Origin: Vibrio rhizosphaerae | GTDB taxonomy: Bacteria; Pseudomonadota; Gammaproteobacteria; Enterobacterales; Vibrionaceae | Length of the DNA stretch: 64,000 nucleotides | Assembly: GCF_024347095.1 (NCBI RefSeq) | Contig: NZ_AP024904.1 | Coordinates: 987,039-1,051,038, forward strand | Reading direction: 5' to 3' | Shown here: positions 10,233 to 18,272 of the stretch, piece by piece | Numbering within the stretch: the first letter of the stretch is position 1 | Layout: the number at the start of each line of letters is the position of its first letter | Made by a program: the position numbers and the translations under genes | Notes under the pieces: generated by a model | Told to the model about the DNA's origin: nothing | Databases searched by the model: none | The model's input: only the letters and a program-made list of their open reading frames with translations

Positions 10233-11027
10233 CTAGGCAGAATCATTGTCCGGCGAATCGAGCTCAAAAGGCTGATGCAATGCGTGTTTGATCATTAACT
10301 GTTGTTCGATACCTTTCTGCTTGATGTCATCCAGAATCAGATTAACCCGATTTAGCAATCGCTGTTGCCCGAGAGGAAGCAGATAACTGAATTGATGCTG
10401 CCCCGGCGGCACCAGTACCCGAACTGCAATCAATGACAATTCGCTCTCCTGATAAAATCGTGCAAATGGTGTTTCAGTGATCATCACATCGATCTGTCCG
10501 GAAGATAAAGCCAGAGGGATATTCAAATAGTTCTCAAAAGACACAAGAGTGGCTGCCGGAAAATGCTGTTCAGCCAACATTTGATAGACCTGACCAACCG
10601 CCACCCCAATTTTCACCTCAGGACGGTTAATCTGCTCAAGTCGTCCGAAGCGGGCGAGATTGTCGGTCGTTGCCATCAGCACATGACCGAAAGTCAGATA
10701 ACCTTGGGTCGGCTCAACATCATACTGCTCAGAGACTGAGCGCAGAATGCCCCCCATCGCTATATCAAATTGACCTGAATGCAACCCGGAGACCAATGCC
10801 TGCCTTTCAGCCAATACAAACTCAGCTTTAACGCCCAATTGTTCTGCCAAATAAGTAGCGATATCAATATCGTAACCAGAGAACATTTCGCCATCAAAGT
10901 ATGATAACGCGTGATAATCTCCCGGTGTTCCGACCCGTAGGCAACCCTGTTTTCGAATATACTCTAATTGATCAGTCTGAGTCATAAAACGCAGACAACT
11001 GGCAATAAATATCATCAATTCAACCAC
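10233..11027 (-). CDS. Family-3 extracellular solute-binding protein
   Basis: A 264-residue protein with the fold of amino-acid binding proteins (SBP_bac_3), also related to periplasmic cyclohexadienyl dehydratase. Visible family features are LRVGTPGDYHALSYFD, SGYDIDIATYLAEQLGVKAEFV and FDIAMGGILRS. The N terminus is odd: it begins at a GTG (11027), or an ATG at 11015 giving MIFIASCLRF, or an ATG at 10985. None gives a convincing signal peptide, although IASC could be a weak lipobox. It lies downstream of the LysR gene on the same strand, so it may be co-transcribed. No ABC permease or ATPase lies beside it. Confidence 0.75.
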   Translation of the reverse strand: MVELMIFIASCLRFMTQTDQLEYIRKQGCLRVGTPGDYHALSYFDGEMFSGYDIDIATYLAEQLGVKAEFVLAERQALVSGLHSGQFDIAMGGILRSVSEQYDVEPTQGYLTFGHVLMATTDNLARFGRLEQINRPEVKIGVAVGQVYQMLAEQHFPAATLVSFENYLNIPLALSSGQIDVMITETPFARFYQESELSLIAVRVLVPPGQHQFSYLLPLGQQRLLNRVNLILDDIKQKGIEQQLMIKHALHQPFELDSPDNDSA

Positions 11028-11081
11028 TTATTTTTTGATGCACTCAACCGACTGAATCACACATCAGGACTTTTATCGCTT

Positions 11082-12008
11082 TTATAACAGCGTATTTCTC
11101 ATCATATTCTGCTGCGGGGTAAGATAGGCTTGCTGCAAATATCCCCGAATCGCAAGCATCGCTTGTGTAAAAGTTTTTCCACGCTTCCAGGCTAAACCCA
11201 CACTCATTGGATCAATGACATCATCCAGAGAACGTGTTTCAATCCGTCGCCCTTCTAAAGACCACGGCCGGTAAACAAGATCAGAAAGAATTGCCACCCC
11301 TAATCCATTGGCAACCATACTGCGAACTGATTCGACGGAGCTGGTACGAAGTATCACATTCGGTTGTAATGACTTGCGACGCCAATAACGCATGGCACTC
11401 ACATCAGCTTCATCGACCGTCAGCATAATAAATGGTTCTTTTTCAATATCTTCCAAAGCCAATATGTGCTTCTGGCTTAATGCATGATGACTGGCCATCC
11501 AAAGTCTGCGTTCAGAACTGAATAATTTTTCAGAAACCACCTCTGATTCTATTAAGTTATCCGTCAATACAATCGCCATGTCAATTGAACCGTCTAATAA
11601 TTTATCTTCAATTTCGATACGTTCAAACTCATACAAATCAATTGAGATATTGGGGAACCAATGTCTCAGCCGTTGTAAATGGTAAGGTAACAGATATCCC
11701 AGCGCCGTATACGTCGCTGCTAACCGAACTGAACCGATTGCTTTTTCATCTGTATGTGGAATATTCAACGCCTCATCGACACTTCTCAGTACCTGATAAG
11801 CATTATTCAAGAAGTGACGACCTTGTTCGGTCAGCGTCACGCCATGAGTGCTGCGCACAAATAGATTGACCCCAAGTAATGATTCCAATTCCCGGATTGC
11901 GGTTGTGACTGCTGACTGTGAGATATTCAACTGAATTGCAGCCTGAGAAACCTGCCCCAGTTCAGCCGCGGCAACAAAATATTTCAATTGTCGGATCGTC
12001 ATTGACAT
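11082..12008 (-). CDS. LysR-type regulator, likely of the 5-oxoprolinase operon
   Basis: About 308 residues. An N-terminal winged helix-turn-helix (QLKYFVAAAELGQVSQAAIQLN, about residues 6-27 of this start) precedes a periplasmic-binding-protein-like effector domain, the normal LysR layout and length. The start at 12008 (MSMTIRQ) is chosen because the longer frame begins at a TTG inside the operator region. It is divergent from pxpA with a 28-bp palindrome between, so I infer that it controls the pxp operon and itself. The ligand is unknown; 5-oxoproline is a reasonable guess. Confidence 0.88.
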   Translation of the reverse strand: MSMTIRQLKYFVAAAELGQVSQAAIQLNISQSAVTTAIRELESLLGVNLFVRSTHGVTLTEQGRHFLNNAYQVLRSVDEALNIPHTDEKAIGSVRLAATYTALGYLLPYHLQRLRHWFPNISIDLYEFERIEIEDKLLDGSIDMAIVLTDNLIESEVVSEKLFSSERRLWMASHHALSQKHILALEDIEKEPFIMLTVDEADVSAMRYWRRKSLQPNVILRTSSVESVRSMVANGLGVAILSDLVYRPWSLEGRRIETRSLDDVIDPMSVGLAWKRGKTFTQAMLAIRGYLQQAYLTPQQNMMRNTLL

Positions 12009-12031
12009 ACGTTTATTTCTCAAGGTATCTG

Positions 12032-12059
12032 ATTTTTAGATACTACAGTATCTAAAAAT
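12032..12059. promoter_or_regulatory. 28-bp palindromic operator between lysR and pxpA
   Basis: ATTTTTAGATACT (12032-12044) and AGTATCTAAAAAT (12047-12059) are perfect inverted repeats around AC. A further GTATCT half-site lies at 12025-12030. Such AT-rich dyads between a LysR gene and its target are the usual place of the LysR recognition site. Confidence 0.75.
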
Positions 12060-12141
12060 AAATCTTTTTTACAGCACGCAAAAAACTATATATTGAATGC
12101 GTTGCATAAAGATATAAATATAAATAATGGTGGTAAGTGCG

Positions 12142-12933
12142 ATGTTATCCGTGGATGTAAACTCTGATATCGGAGAAGGATTTGGGCATTGGTATGTCGG
12201 TGACAACGCAGACGCACAAATTATACCGCTTATCAGTTCTGCCAATATCGCAACCGGGTTTCATGCCGGTGATCCGTCAACCATGTATACAACCGTAGGG
12301 CTTGCCAAACAACATAGTGTATCCGTCGGGGCCCACCCCGGGTATCGTGATTTACTAGGTTTCGGTCGTCGTCATATTCATACTTCGGCCCGCGAACTCA
12401 TTCACGATATCATCTATCAGGTCGGTGCATTGAGAGAAATCGCATGTGCTCACGAGGTTACTCTACAGCATGTCAAACCACACGGTGCACTCTACATGCA
12501 TCTGGCACACGACTACGAAGCGGCAAACTTATTCGTTAATCAGATCCACCGCCTTGCTCCAGAACTTATTTTATATGTTATGCATGGTACAAAGCTCCAC
12601 CAGCTTGCGTTAGATAAAGGCCACCCAGTCGTCTGCGAATTTTATGCAGATCGAGAATATGATCAGAGTGGCTCAATCGTTTTGACCCGGAAAACCGGTC
12701 TTTTGGCCCCGAATCAGGTTGCAAAAAAAATCCTCAAAGCATGTCGCGAAAATAAAGTCACGACCCTTGATCATCAGGAGATTTCTGTACAATTTGACTC
12801 AATTTGTATTCATAGCGACTCTCCCGGCGCGCTAGCGCTTGTCAAAGTCGTCAGACAAACGCTGGAACAAGCTGGTATTTCAGTTGAAGCGCCCAAGCGC
12901 ATGAATCGTCAACATGTATATCACCAAGATTGA
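12142..12933 (+). CDS. pxpA: 5-oxoprolinase subunit A (LamB/YcsF family)
   Basis: One of three subunits of the prokaryotic ATP-dependent 5-oxoprolinase, which opens pyroglutamate to glutamate. The N terminus VDVNSDIGEGFGHW and later GFHAGDPSTM, VSVGAHPGYRDLLGFGRR and LQHVKPHGALYMH are LamB/YcsF family landmarks. The ATG at 12142 puts the conserved segment at the usual distance and has a GGTAAG upstream; an in-frame ATG at 12127 is possible. It is the first gene of a four-gene operon with a carrier-protein gene, pxpB and pxpC. Confidence 0.93.
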   Translation: MLSVDVNSDIGEGFGHWYVGDNADAQIIPLISSANIATGFHAGDPSTMYTTVGLAKQHSVSVGAHPGYRDLLGFGRRHIHTSARELIHDIIYQVGALREIACAHEVTLQHVKPHGALYMHLAHDYEAANLFVNQIHRLAPELILYVMHGTKLHQLALDKGHPVVCEFYADREYDQSGSIVLTRKTGLLAPNQVAKKILKACRENKVTTLDHQEISVQFDSICIHSDSPGALALVKVVRQTLEQAGISVEAPKRMNRQHVYHQD

Positions 12934-12941
12934 GGTAAAGA

Positions 12942-13196
12942 ATGACAATAACACATCAAATCATCTCTCCATTGCCGGGTATTTTTTATCGGCGTCCCGC
13001 TCCGGACATTGCGGAATTTGTTGTTGAGGGGAGTGAAGTACATCGTGGTGAGGTGATTGGATTAATTGAAGTGATGAAACAATTTTCGGAAGTCACTGCC
13101 GATGTCGACGGCATACTAAGATCGTTTCATATTAAAAATGAAGACTTTATTGAACCCGGCCAAATCATTGCCAGCATTGAAACGTCCCAGCATTGA
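12942..13196 (+). CDS. Small biotinyl/lipoyl carrier protein
   Basis: An 84-residue single-domain carrier like the C terminus of acetyl-CoA carboxylase BCCP. The attachment motif is IEVMKQF (lysine near residue 47), with P.PG near the start and EPGQIIASIE at the end, giving the two halves of the barrel. It starts 8 bases after pxpA with AGGTAAAG upstream. Such carriers occur in pxp-type operons that also encode biotin carboxylase, but no biotin carboxylase gene is here. Its last codons and stop overlap a 16-bp tandem duplication (13171-13202). Confidence 0.85.
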   Translation: MTITHQIISPLPGIFYRRPAPDIAEFVVEGSEVHRGEVIGLIEVMKQFSEVTADVDGILRSFHIKNEDFIEPGQIIASIETSQH

Positions 13197-13202
13197 AACG
13201 TT
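13171..13202 (+). repeat. 16-bp tandem duplication at the carrier gene 3' end
   Basis: CCAGCATTGAAACGTC (13171-13186) is repeated at 13187-13202 with one change. Since 16 is not a multiple of three, the second copy is read in another frame and provides the stop codon (13194-13196). Confidence 0.85.
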
Positions 13203-13272
13203 AACGTACAATCATTCAGATGCAACACTGTCGGGAGCATCACAGACCGACAAGAGGAAGGAGAATTAGGAC

Positions 13273-14154
13273 ATGCCTGAACAACCCATCCGGTACTCTT
13301 TCGGAGGTGATGAGCATCTGTTTGCAGAGATCTCCGAGTCGATGTCTCTGCCTGCATTTTTCCGGGGTTTGGAAATAACCAACCGCTTAAAAGCGATGAA
13401 TTTACCGGGCATTTTAGATATCTGTCTTGCCAATGCATCATTTCAGATTCGGTTTAATCCTGACCAAATATCGCCTCAGACCTTGTTGGACAAAGTTAAA
13501 TCACTTGAAAGTGCCCGTAGCACTACACATTGTCTCAACACGCGGATCATTGAAATTCCGGTTTATTACAATGACCCTTGGACACATGAAACGCTGATGC
13601 GCTTTCGGGACAGACATCAGTCGCCTCAACAAACCGATTTAGAATACGCTGCGAGTTTAAACGGGTACGGCAACATTGAAGACTTTATTCGTGCACATAG
13701 CCACTCCCCCTGGTTTGTCTCGATGGTTGGATTTGTTGCCGGCCTCCCCTTTATGTTTCAAATGGTCGAACAAGCACAACAATTGGAAGTACCAAAATAC
13801 CTGACGCCCAGAACAGATACCCCTAAGCAGACGATCGGTCACGGTGGATGTTTTGGCTGCATTTATTCCGTCAAAGGTGCCGGTGGCTATCAAATGTTTG
13901 GGATGACTCCCGTCCCGATCTACGACCCACAACACGCGATGCCTCACATGCAAAACTCGATTGTCTTCTTCCGTGCCGGTGACATCGTGAAGTTCCGTCC
14001 GATCGATCAGTCGGAATACCAGCAAATCACGCAAGCAGTCGAGTCAGGAAGCTACGAACTCCACATCCGCCCCTTCAGATTCGACTTACAGGCATACCTT
14101 GCCGATCCGGAAGACTATAAACGTCACATCATGGAGGCACTTTATGTCAATTAA
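13273..14154 (+). CDS. pxpB: 5-oxoprolinase subunit B (allophanate hydrolase subunit 1 family)
   Basis: A 293-residue KipI/AHS1-family protein. SFGGDEHLFAEI near residue 10 and GFVAGLPFMFQM near 156-167 are typical. It forms the kinase part of 5-oxoprolinase with PxpC. At 293 residues it is longer than the E. coli protein, though longer AHS1 proteins are known. GGAAGGAGAA lies 5-15 bases before the ATG. The gene overlaps pxpC by 11 bases. Confidence 0.9.
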   Translation: MPEQPIRYSFGGDEHLFAEISESMSLPAFFRGLEITNRLKAMNLPGILDICLANASFQIRFNPDQISPQTLLDKVKSLESARSTTHCLNTRIIEIPVYYNDPWTHETLMRFRDRHQSPQQTDLEYAASLNGYGNIEDFIRAHSHSPWFVSMVGFVAGLPFMFQMVEQAQQLEVPKYLTPRTDTPKQTIGHGGCFGCIYSVKGAGGYQMFGMTPVPIYDPQHAMPHMQNSIVFFRAGDIVKFRPIDQSEYQQITQAVESGSYELHIRPFRFDLQAYLADPEDYKRHIMEALYVN

Positions 14155-15121
14155 AGTCATCAAACCCGGCCTTAATACGACCATCCAAGATGGTGGACGC
14201 GAAGGTTATTATCATCTGGGTATCCCTCCCTCTGGCGCATTGGACCAGTTCTCCATGAAAGCGGCTAATCTCCTCGTAGGAAATAAAGCTACCGAGGCGG
14301 TTCTTGAATGTACACTTCTGGGGCCGGAGCTGGAATTTCTCAATACCACGTTAATCGCGGCTTGCGGCGCAGAGATGCCACCGATGCTTGATGGCGAAGT
14401 GATGCCGATGAATACGACCCTCAAGGTTCAGGCGGGACAAACACTCAGTTTTGGCTATCCCCTGAAAGGTGCCCGGATCTATCTGGCCGTTGCCGGTGGT
14501 TTCAATTTAGAGCCAACCTTAGGCAGCCGTTCAACCTATATATTGGGCAATCTCGGCGGCATAAAAGGACGAACAATACAAAAAGATGACCTGCTGACGA
14601 TCGGTTCCCCCACCGAGAAAGTCAGCAAAGGTCGCACGATTCCCAAACGTTTCCTGCGTACAATTCATAAGGAGACAACGATTCGGGTCGTTGAAGGGCT
14701 CTATGCACACAGACTGACGCTATCAAGTCTGAGCCGTTTTTATCAAGACGAATGGCTGGTTGGTAGCGAAGCTGATCGCATTGGTTACCGGTTTAAGGGC
14801 GGGCGTTCACTTGAATTCCAACCCAGAGTACAGCCGTTTGGTGCCGGTTCAGATCCGTCAAACATTGTCGATGCCTGTTATCCAGTCGGTTCGATACAAG
14901 TGCCGTCGGGTAAAGAGCCGATTGTGCTCCTGCGGGATGCCGTCTCAGGCGGCGGTTATGCCACCATCGGGACAGTAATCAGTTCAGACCTTGATCTGAT
15001 CGGTCAAATGCAGCCCAACTACAAAGCTCGATTTGAGCCGGTCACGATCGAAATGGCACTACAAGTCAGAGCAGAAACGAATCTGCGATTACAACAACTC
15101 TATGAACATCTGATGCTGTAA
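14144..15121 (+). CDS. pxpC: 5-oxoprolinase subunit C (biotin-dependent carboxyltransferase family)
   Basis: A 325-residue AHS2/KipA-family protein that completes 5-oxoprolinase. The N-terminal IKVIKPGLNTTIQDGGREGYYHLGIPPSGALD is a clear family signature, as is GSEADRIGYRFKG (about 205-217). The start at 14144 is set by GGAGG at 14133-14137; it overlaps the end of pxpB by 11 bases, so translation is coupled. The longer open frame upstream lies within pxpB and is not used. Confidence 0.93.
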   Translation: MSIKVIKPGLNTTIQDGGREGYYHLGIPPSGALDQFSMKAANLLVGNKATEAVLECTLLGPELEFLNTTLIAACGAEMPPMLDGEVMPMNTTLKVQAGQTLSFGYPLKGARIYLAVAGGFNLEPTLGSRSTYILGNLGGIKGRTIQKDDLLTIGSPTEKVSKGRTIPKRFLRTIHKETTIRVVEGLYAHRLTLSSLSRFYQDEWLVGSEADRIGYRFKGGRSLEFQPRVQPFGAGSDPSNIVDACYPVGSIQVPSGKEPIVLLRDAVSGGGYATIGTVISSDLDLIGQMQPNYKARFEPVTIEMALQVRAETNLRLQQLYEHLML

Positions 15122-15175
15122 TATCAAATGGAATCGGATCTCGATGGCTTGATCCATATCGCCAGAATAAAAAAA

Positions 15176-15212
15176 GGCCATGCCTGTCGTCTGACAAGTC
15201 ATGGTCTCTTTT
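15176..15212 (+). terminator. Terminator of the pxp operon
   Basis: GGCCATG..TGTC pairs with GACA..CATGGTC around GTCT, followed by TCTTTT, about 55 bases after pxpC. Confidence 0.7.
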
Positions 15213-15303
15213 GTGCCGACTGATGTTGCAATCATCGACATATCGCAGTCTCTTCCCAGACACTGCGTTTTAGCATCCTGCTCAACGCGCTAACCTTCAA
15301 CCT

Positions 15304-15378
15304 TTAGCGGTTGATACGGAAATAAAGCGTTAACAAGACACCCGTGCATAACATGACCAATCCAACTTCGATAACCAT
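15304..15378 (-). CDS. Candidate 24-residue membrane peptide
   Basis: An ATG at 15378 with GGAG 8 bases upstream opens a 24-codon frame ending at TAA. The peptide MVIEVGLVMLCTGVLLTLYF plus RINR is one hydrophobic helix with a positively charged end, as for small single-pass membrane proteins with the charged tail in the cytoplasm. A short inverted repeat (CGCTAA...TTAGCG, about 15287-15308) follows the stop. I do not recognise a family. This is a prediction from a good ribosome-binding site plus composition. Confidence 0.5.
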   Translation of the reverse strand: MVIEVGLVMLCTGVLLTLYFRINR

Positions 15379-15746
15379 CCTGCTTTCTCCATTCGATCAA
15401 ACCATTACCGCATCATTTGCAACAATGAACATAGATGAATATAACTTTATTATAATTGTAATAATATGAATCACTATAAAATGATTAACTAATTTTATAG
15501 AACTCATCATCTCTGTTGTCAAAATGAATAGATTGGGTTCGACAATGGAAGCCATCATTGTCTCATTTATGAGATTTTTTACACCCGTATCTGACCCCAA
15601 TCATGTTTATCAGCAAGTATAATGAGAAACAGCATAGTTATCGTTACAGCAGTAACATGTCTATAGCAGTAACACGGCGATGACCAAAATATGGTAATGG
15701 CCCCCGAAAATATAGTGATAACAAACGAATAGTGATCACAAGAAAG
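15379..15746. other. AT-rich spacer before tag
   Basis: About 370 bases with long A/T runs and no plausible gene on either strand. It probably carries the promoter of the small membrane ORF on the minus strand; no clear binding site was recognised. Confidence 0.4.
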
Positions 15747-16352
15747 CTATGGTCGGCGAAAACCAGCCCGGGCCTGCGCCACTTTTTCCCGCATGACACA
15801 ACCTTTTTCGTGGTCATTCACCAATCCCATCGCCTGCAAAAATGAATATATGGTCGTTGGTCCGACAAACTTCCACCCCATTTTCTTTAATTGCTTCGAC
15901 AATGCTACAGATTCCGGTGACGTTGAAACCGATAGTGGCTCTGGTAAGGTCGCAGGATCGGGCTCATAGCGCCAGAAAAAAGTCGCTAACGAACCTTCCT
16001 GAGCAACCAGTTCCTGTGCACGTTTGGCATTGTTAATCACGGCCTCAATTTTACCACGATGCCGGATAATGCCTTTATCCTGTAATAAACGCTCGACATC
16101 CTGTTCGGTGAACTGAGCCATTTGGTTAAAATCAAAATTCACAAAAGCCCGACGAAAATTCTCACGTTTTGCCAGAATCGTTCGCCAGCTTAAACCCGAC
16201 TGAAAGCTCTCCAGACATATTTTTTCAAACAAGGTGCGATCATCATCAACCGGAAATCCCCACTCCTGATCATGGTAATCAAGAAAATCGGCGGTCGTTC
16301 TGCACCACCGACATCGTTGCTGCCCGTCAGGGCCAAAATATTCATCATTCAT
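15747..16352 (-). CDS. tag: DNA-3-methyladenine glycosylase I
   Basis: A base-excision repair enzyme that removes 3-methyladenine, 201 residues. The zinc-binding N terminus RCRWC, then YHDQEWGFPVDDDRTLFEKICLE (about 28-50), QSGLSWRTILAKRENFRRAF, and MGWKFVGPTTIYSFLQAMGLVNDHEKGC at the C terminus are family landmarks. It is monocistronic and divergent from the porin-like gene. Confidence 0.94.
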   Translation of the reverse strand: MNDEYFGPDGQQRCRWCRTTADFLDYHDQEWGFPVDDDRTLFEKICLESFQSGLSWRTILAKRENFRRAFVNFDFNQMAQFTEQDVERLLQDKGIIRHRGKIEAVINNAKRAQELVAQEGSLATFFWRYEPDPATLPEPLSVSTSPESVALSKQLKKMGWKFVGPTTIYSFLQAMGLVNDHEKGCVMREKVAQARAGFRRP

Positions 16353-16553
16353 ACTTTTATCTCAAATAAATTAATGAAACCAATAACAAAGAAAAAATAG
16401 GCCATGAAAAACATAACCTTTCATCTTCGAACCAATTCGATATATTATGTGGAATTCAAGCAAATCTATTCACAATATAGAATAGACTTCCCAGAAACAA
16501 ATAAGTTACAATTTATTAACAAACTGGGTGGTAAACACCGTCACAGAATCAAA

Positions 16554-17780
16554 ATGATGTTACCTTTTTTGAATGTAAGATATCGCAGAAAATATCAGGA
16601 AGTATTTCAAATTACATACTTATTTGTTTTGTTCCTCACTTTATTTCCCTCAGAAGGATACGCAAATCCTGATGACCGTCTTTCATTTTCCGGGTTTGGG
16701 CGGATAACCGCCGGTTATCTGTCAACCTCGCAAGCAACCTATATCGGCTATTCGGAGCGTCTCTCTCTAAAACCGGAGACATTAGTCGGCTTACAAGCCT
16801 CCTATGCGTTGAATCCAGAGGTAAGTGCCACAGTTCAAGGCATTATCAGGACACAGCAAGCGGCTGACGATGACGTCATCAACTGGGCCTACCTGTCTTA
16901 TCAACCGGGTGACAATTTCCTTTTAAAAGCCGGTCGGTTACAGACGCCTTTTTTCTTATTGAGTGACGTCCTGAATGTCGGCTATGCCTACCCTTGGATC
17001 TCTGCGCCTCAACAAGTCTATAGAAGCTGGCTGTTTCCGACCTATCACGGTATCGATGCCACCTGGGGCCATTCAAGCGATATGTTCGATTCGTCCCTTG
17101 AATTTTATATGGGCAACTACTCTGGCACACATGACTCCAATTACGGCGAAACCGAATATGATGTCAAAATCTTTGGTGGCGTGATTGCACGTTTTGATAT
17201 TGATGACCTGACATTTCGAATTTCTCATCATCGTGGCAAAGCGACACTCAATAAGTTCGAGTTAAACCAACTACGGGCATTACTAGAAGGTGCCGGTTAC
17301 AACAAAACGGCGCATGCATTCAATCAGATGCATTTAATTGATTTAGAAGAAGCCGCAATAAGCTATGAAACCATTGATTATTTTCTACGTGCGGAATGGA
17401 CGATGATTAATGCACGGCAAGCCTATCTGATTCAAGATGTTCAAAGTTACTATATCTCCGCAGGCTATAACATTCAGCCAGTGACACTTTACGTTACATT
17501 CGCCCAAAGTAACGTCAGGTATCGAGAGAATGCACATGAAATCCCGGTCACCGACCGTGCGGCTCATCAAGCCATCAGAACAATCAAATCAAAAAGTCAG
17601 GATAATCTTACCACATGGACTTTCGGTGCCCGTTGGGATGTTCATCCACAGATTGCCCTGAAAGCAGAAATGACAGTTTTAGAAGGTAAACAAGGAGAGC
17701 AGGCATTTTTTCATTCAATTCAGGACGGATTTGACCGCAATGCAAATCTCTATCGGGTCAGTCTGGAATGGGTTTTTTGA
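16554..17780 (+). CDS. Porin-like outer-membrane protein of a signalling module
   Basis: About 408 residues. After a signal peptide-like segment (FQITYLFVLFLTLFPSEGYA) the mature protein shows alternating beta-strand pattern (LSFSGFGRITAGYLS, FLLKAGRLQTPFFLLSDV, YRVSLEWVF at the C terminus ending in phenylalanine), as in outer-membrane barrels. The frame is open back to an ATG at 16404; I prefer the ATG at 16554 because it brings the signal peptide closer to the start, but a weak AGG also precedes 16404. The stop overlaps the start of a PstS-like gene (TGATG), then comes a GGDEF-EAL gene, so the three look like one operon. Confidence 0.75.
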   Translation: MMLPFLNVRYRRKYQEVFQITYLFVLFLTLFPSEGYANPDDRLSFSGFGRITAGYLSTSQATYIGYSERLSLKPETLVGLQASYALNPEVSATVQGIIRTQQAADDDVINWAYLSYQPGDNFLLKAGRLQTPFFLLSDVLNVGYAYPWISAPQQVYRSWLFPTYHGIDATWGHSSDMFDSSLEFYMGNYSGTHDSNYGETEYDVKIFGGVIARFDIDDLTFRISHHRGKATLNKFELNQLRALLEGAGYNKTAHAFNQMHLIDLEEAAISYETIDYFLRAEWTMINARQAYLIQDVQSYYISAGYNIQPVTLYVTFAQSNVRYRENAHEIPVTDRAAHQAIRTIKSKSQDNLTTWTFGARWDVHPQIALKAEMTVLEGKQGEQAFFHSIQDGFDRNANLYRVSLEWVF

Positions 17781-18232
17781 TGGGAAGCGCATTGCGGCAA
17801 CATCGTTTCAGGCGCAGACTCAGCATTTGGCTGGGGCTGAATTTAATGATGATCTGTCCGCTCATTGATGCCAAGCCACAACCAGACATTTCCGTTATCG
17901 CTAATGCTACATCACATCTTTCTGCATTAACGCACCATGAGGTCAGGCAAATCTACATGGGCGGAACACTCAGTCGAAAATATCAGGCCGTTGCATTAAA
18001 GGCTGGCAGCCCCGCCCGGATACTATTCAATACCAAAATCATTGGCTTAACCGAAGGCCGGATTCAGTCCTACTGGGCACAATTGTTATTTACGGGGAGA
18101 AGCCATCCGCCACTGGAATACACTTCAGTACAGGATCTGCTTGACTATGTCGCCACAACAGATAATGCCATCGGTTATGTGCCCGCAGGGTTGACACTCC
18201 CTGACAATGTGGTTGTGGTGTATCAACGATAA
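17780..18232 (+). CDS. Small PstS-like periplasmic protein
   Basis: A 150-residue protein related to the phosphate-binding PBP superfamily but about half normal length. The first 35 residues have a basic start and a hydrophobic stretch ending IDAKPQ, an apparent signal peptide. The pattern LTHHEVRQIYMGG, the RILFNTKIIGLTEGRIQSYWAQLLFTGR region in family terms, and AIGYVPAGL near the end are shared with short PstS-like proteins of Vibrio and Pseudomonas. The start codon overlaps the porin stop (ATGA type), so translation is coupled. I infer that it senses or presents a ligand to the next gene's sensor domain. Confidence 0.75.
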   Translation: MGSALRQHRFRRRLSIWLGLNLMMICPLIDAKPQPDISVIANATSHLSALTHHEVRQIYMGGTLSRKYQAVALKAGSPARILFNTKIIGLTEGRIQSYWAQLLFTGRSHPPLEYTSVQDLLDYVATTDNAIGYVPAGLTLPDNVVVVYQR

Positions 18233-18272
18233 GGGCTTGGCTGATTGTATCACGAACAATAGGATCGACTTC

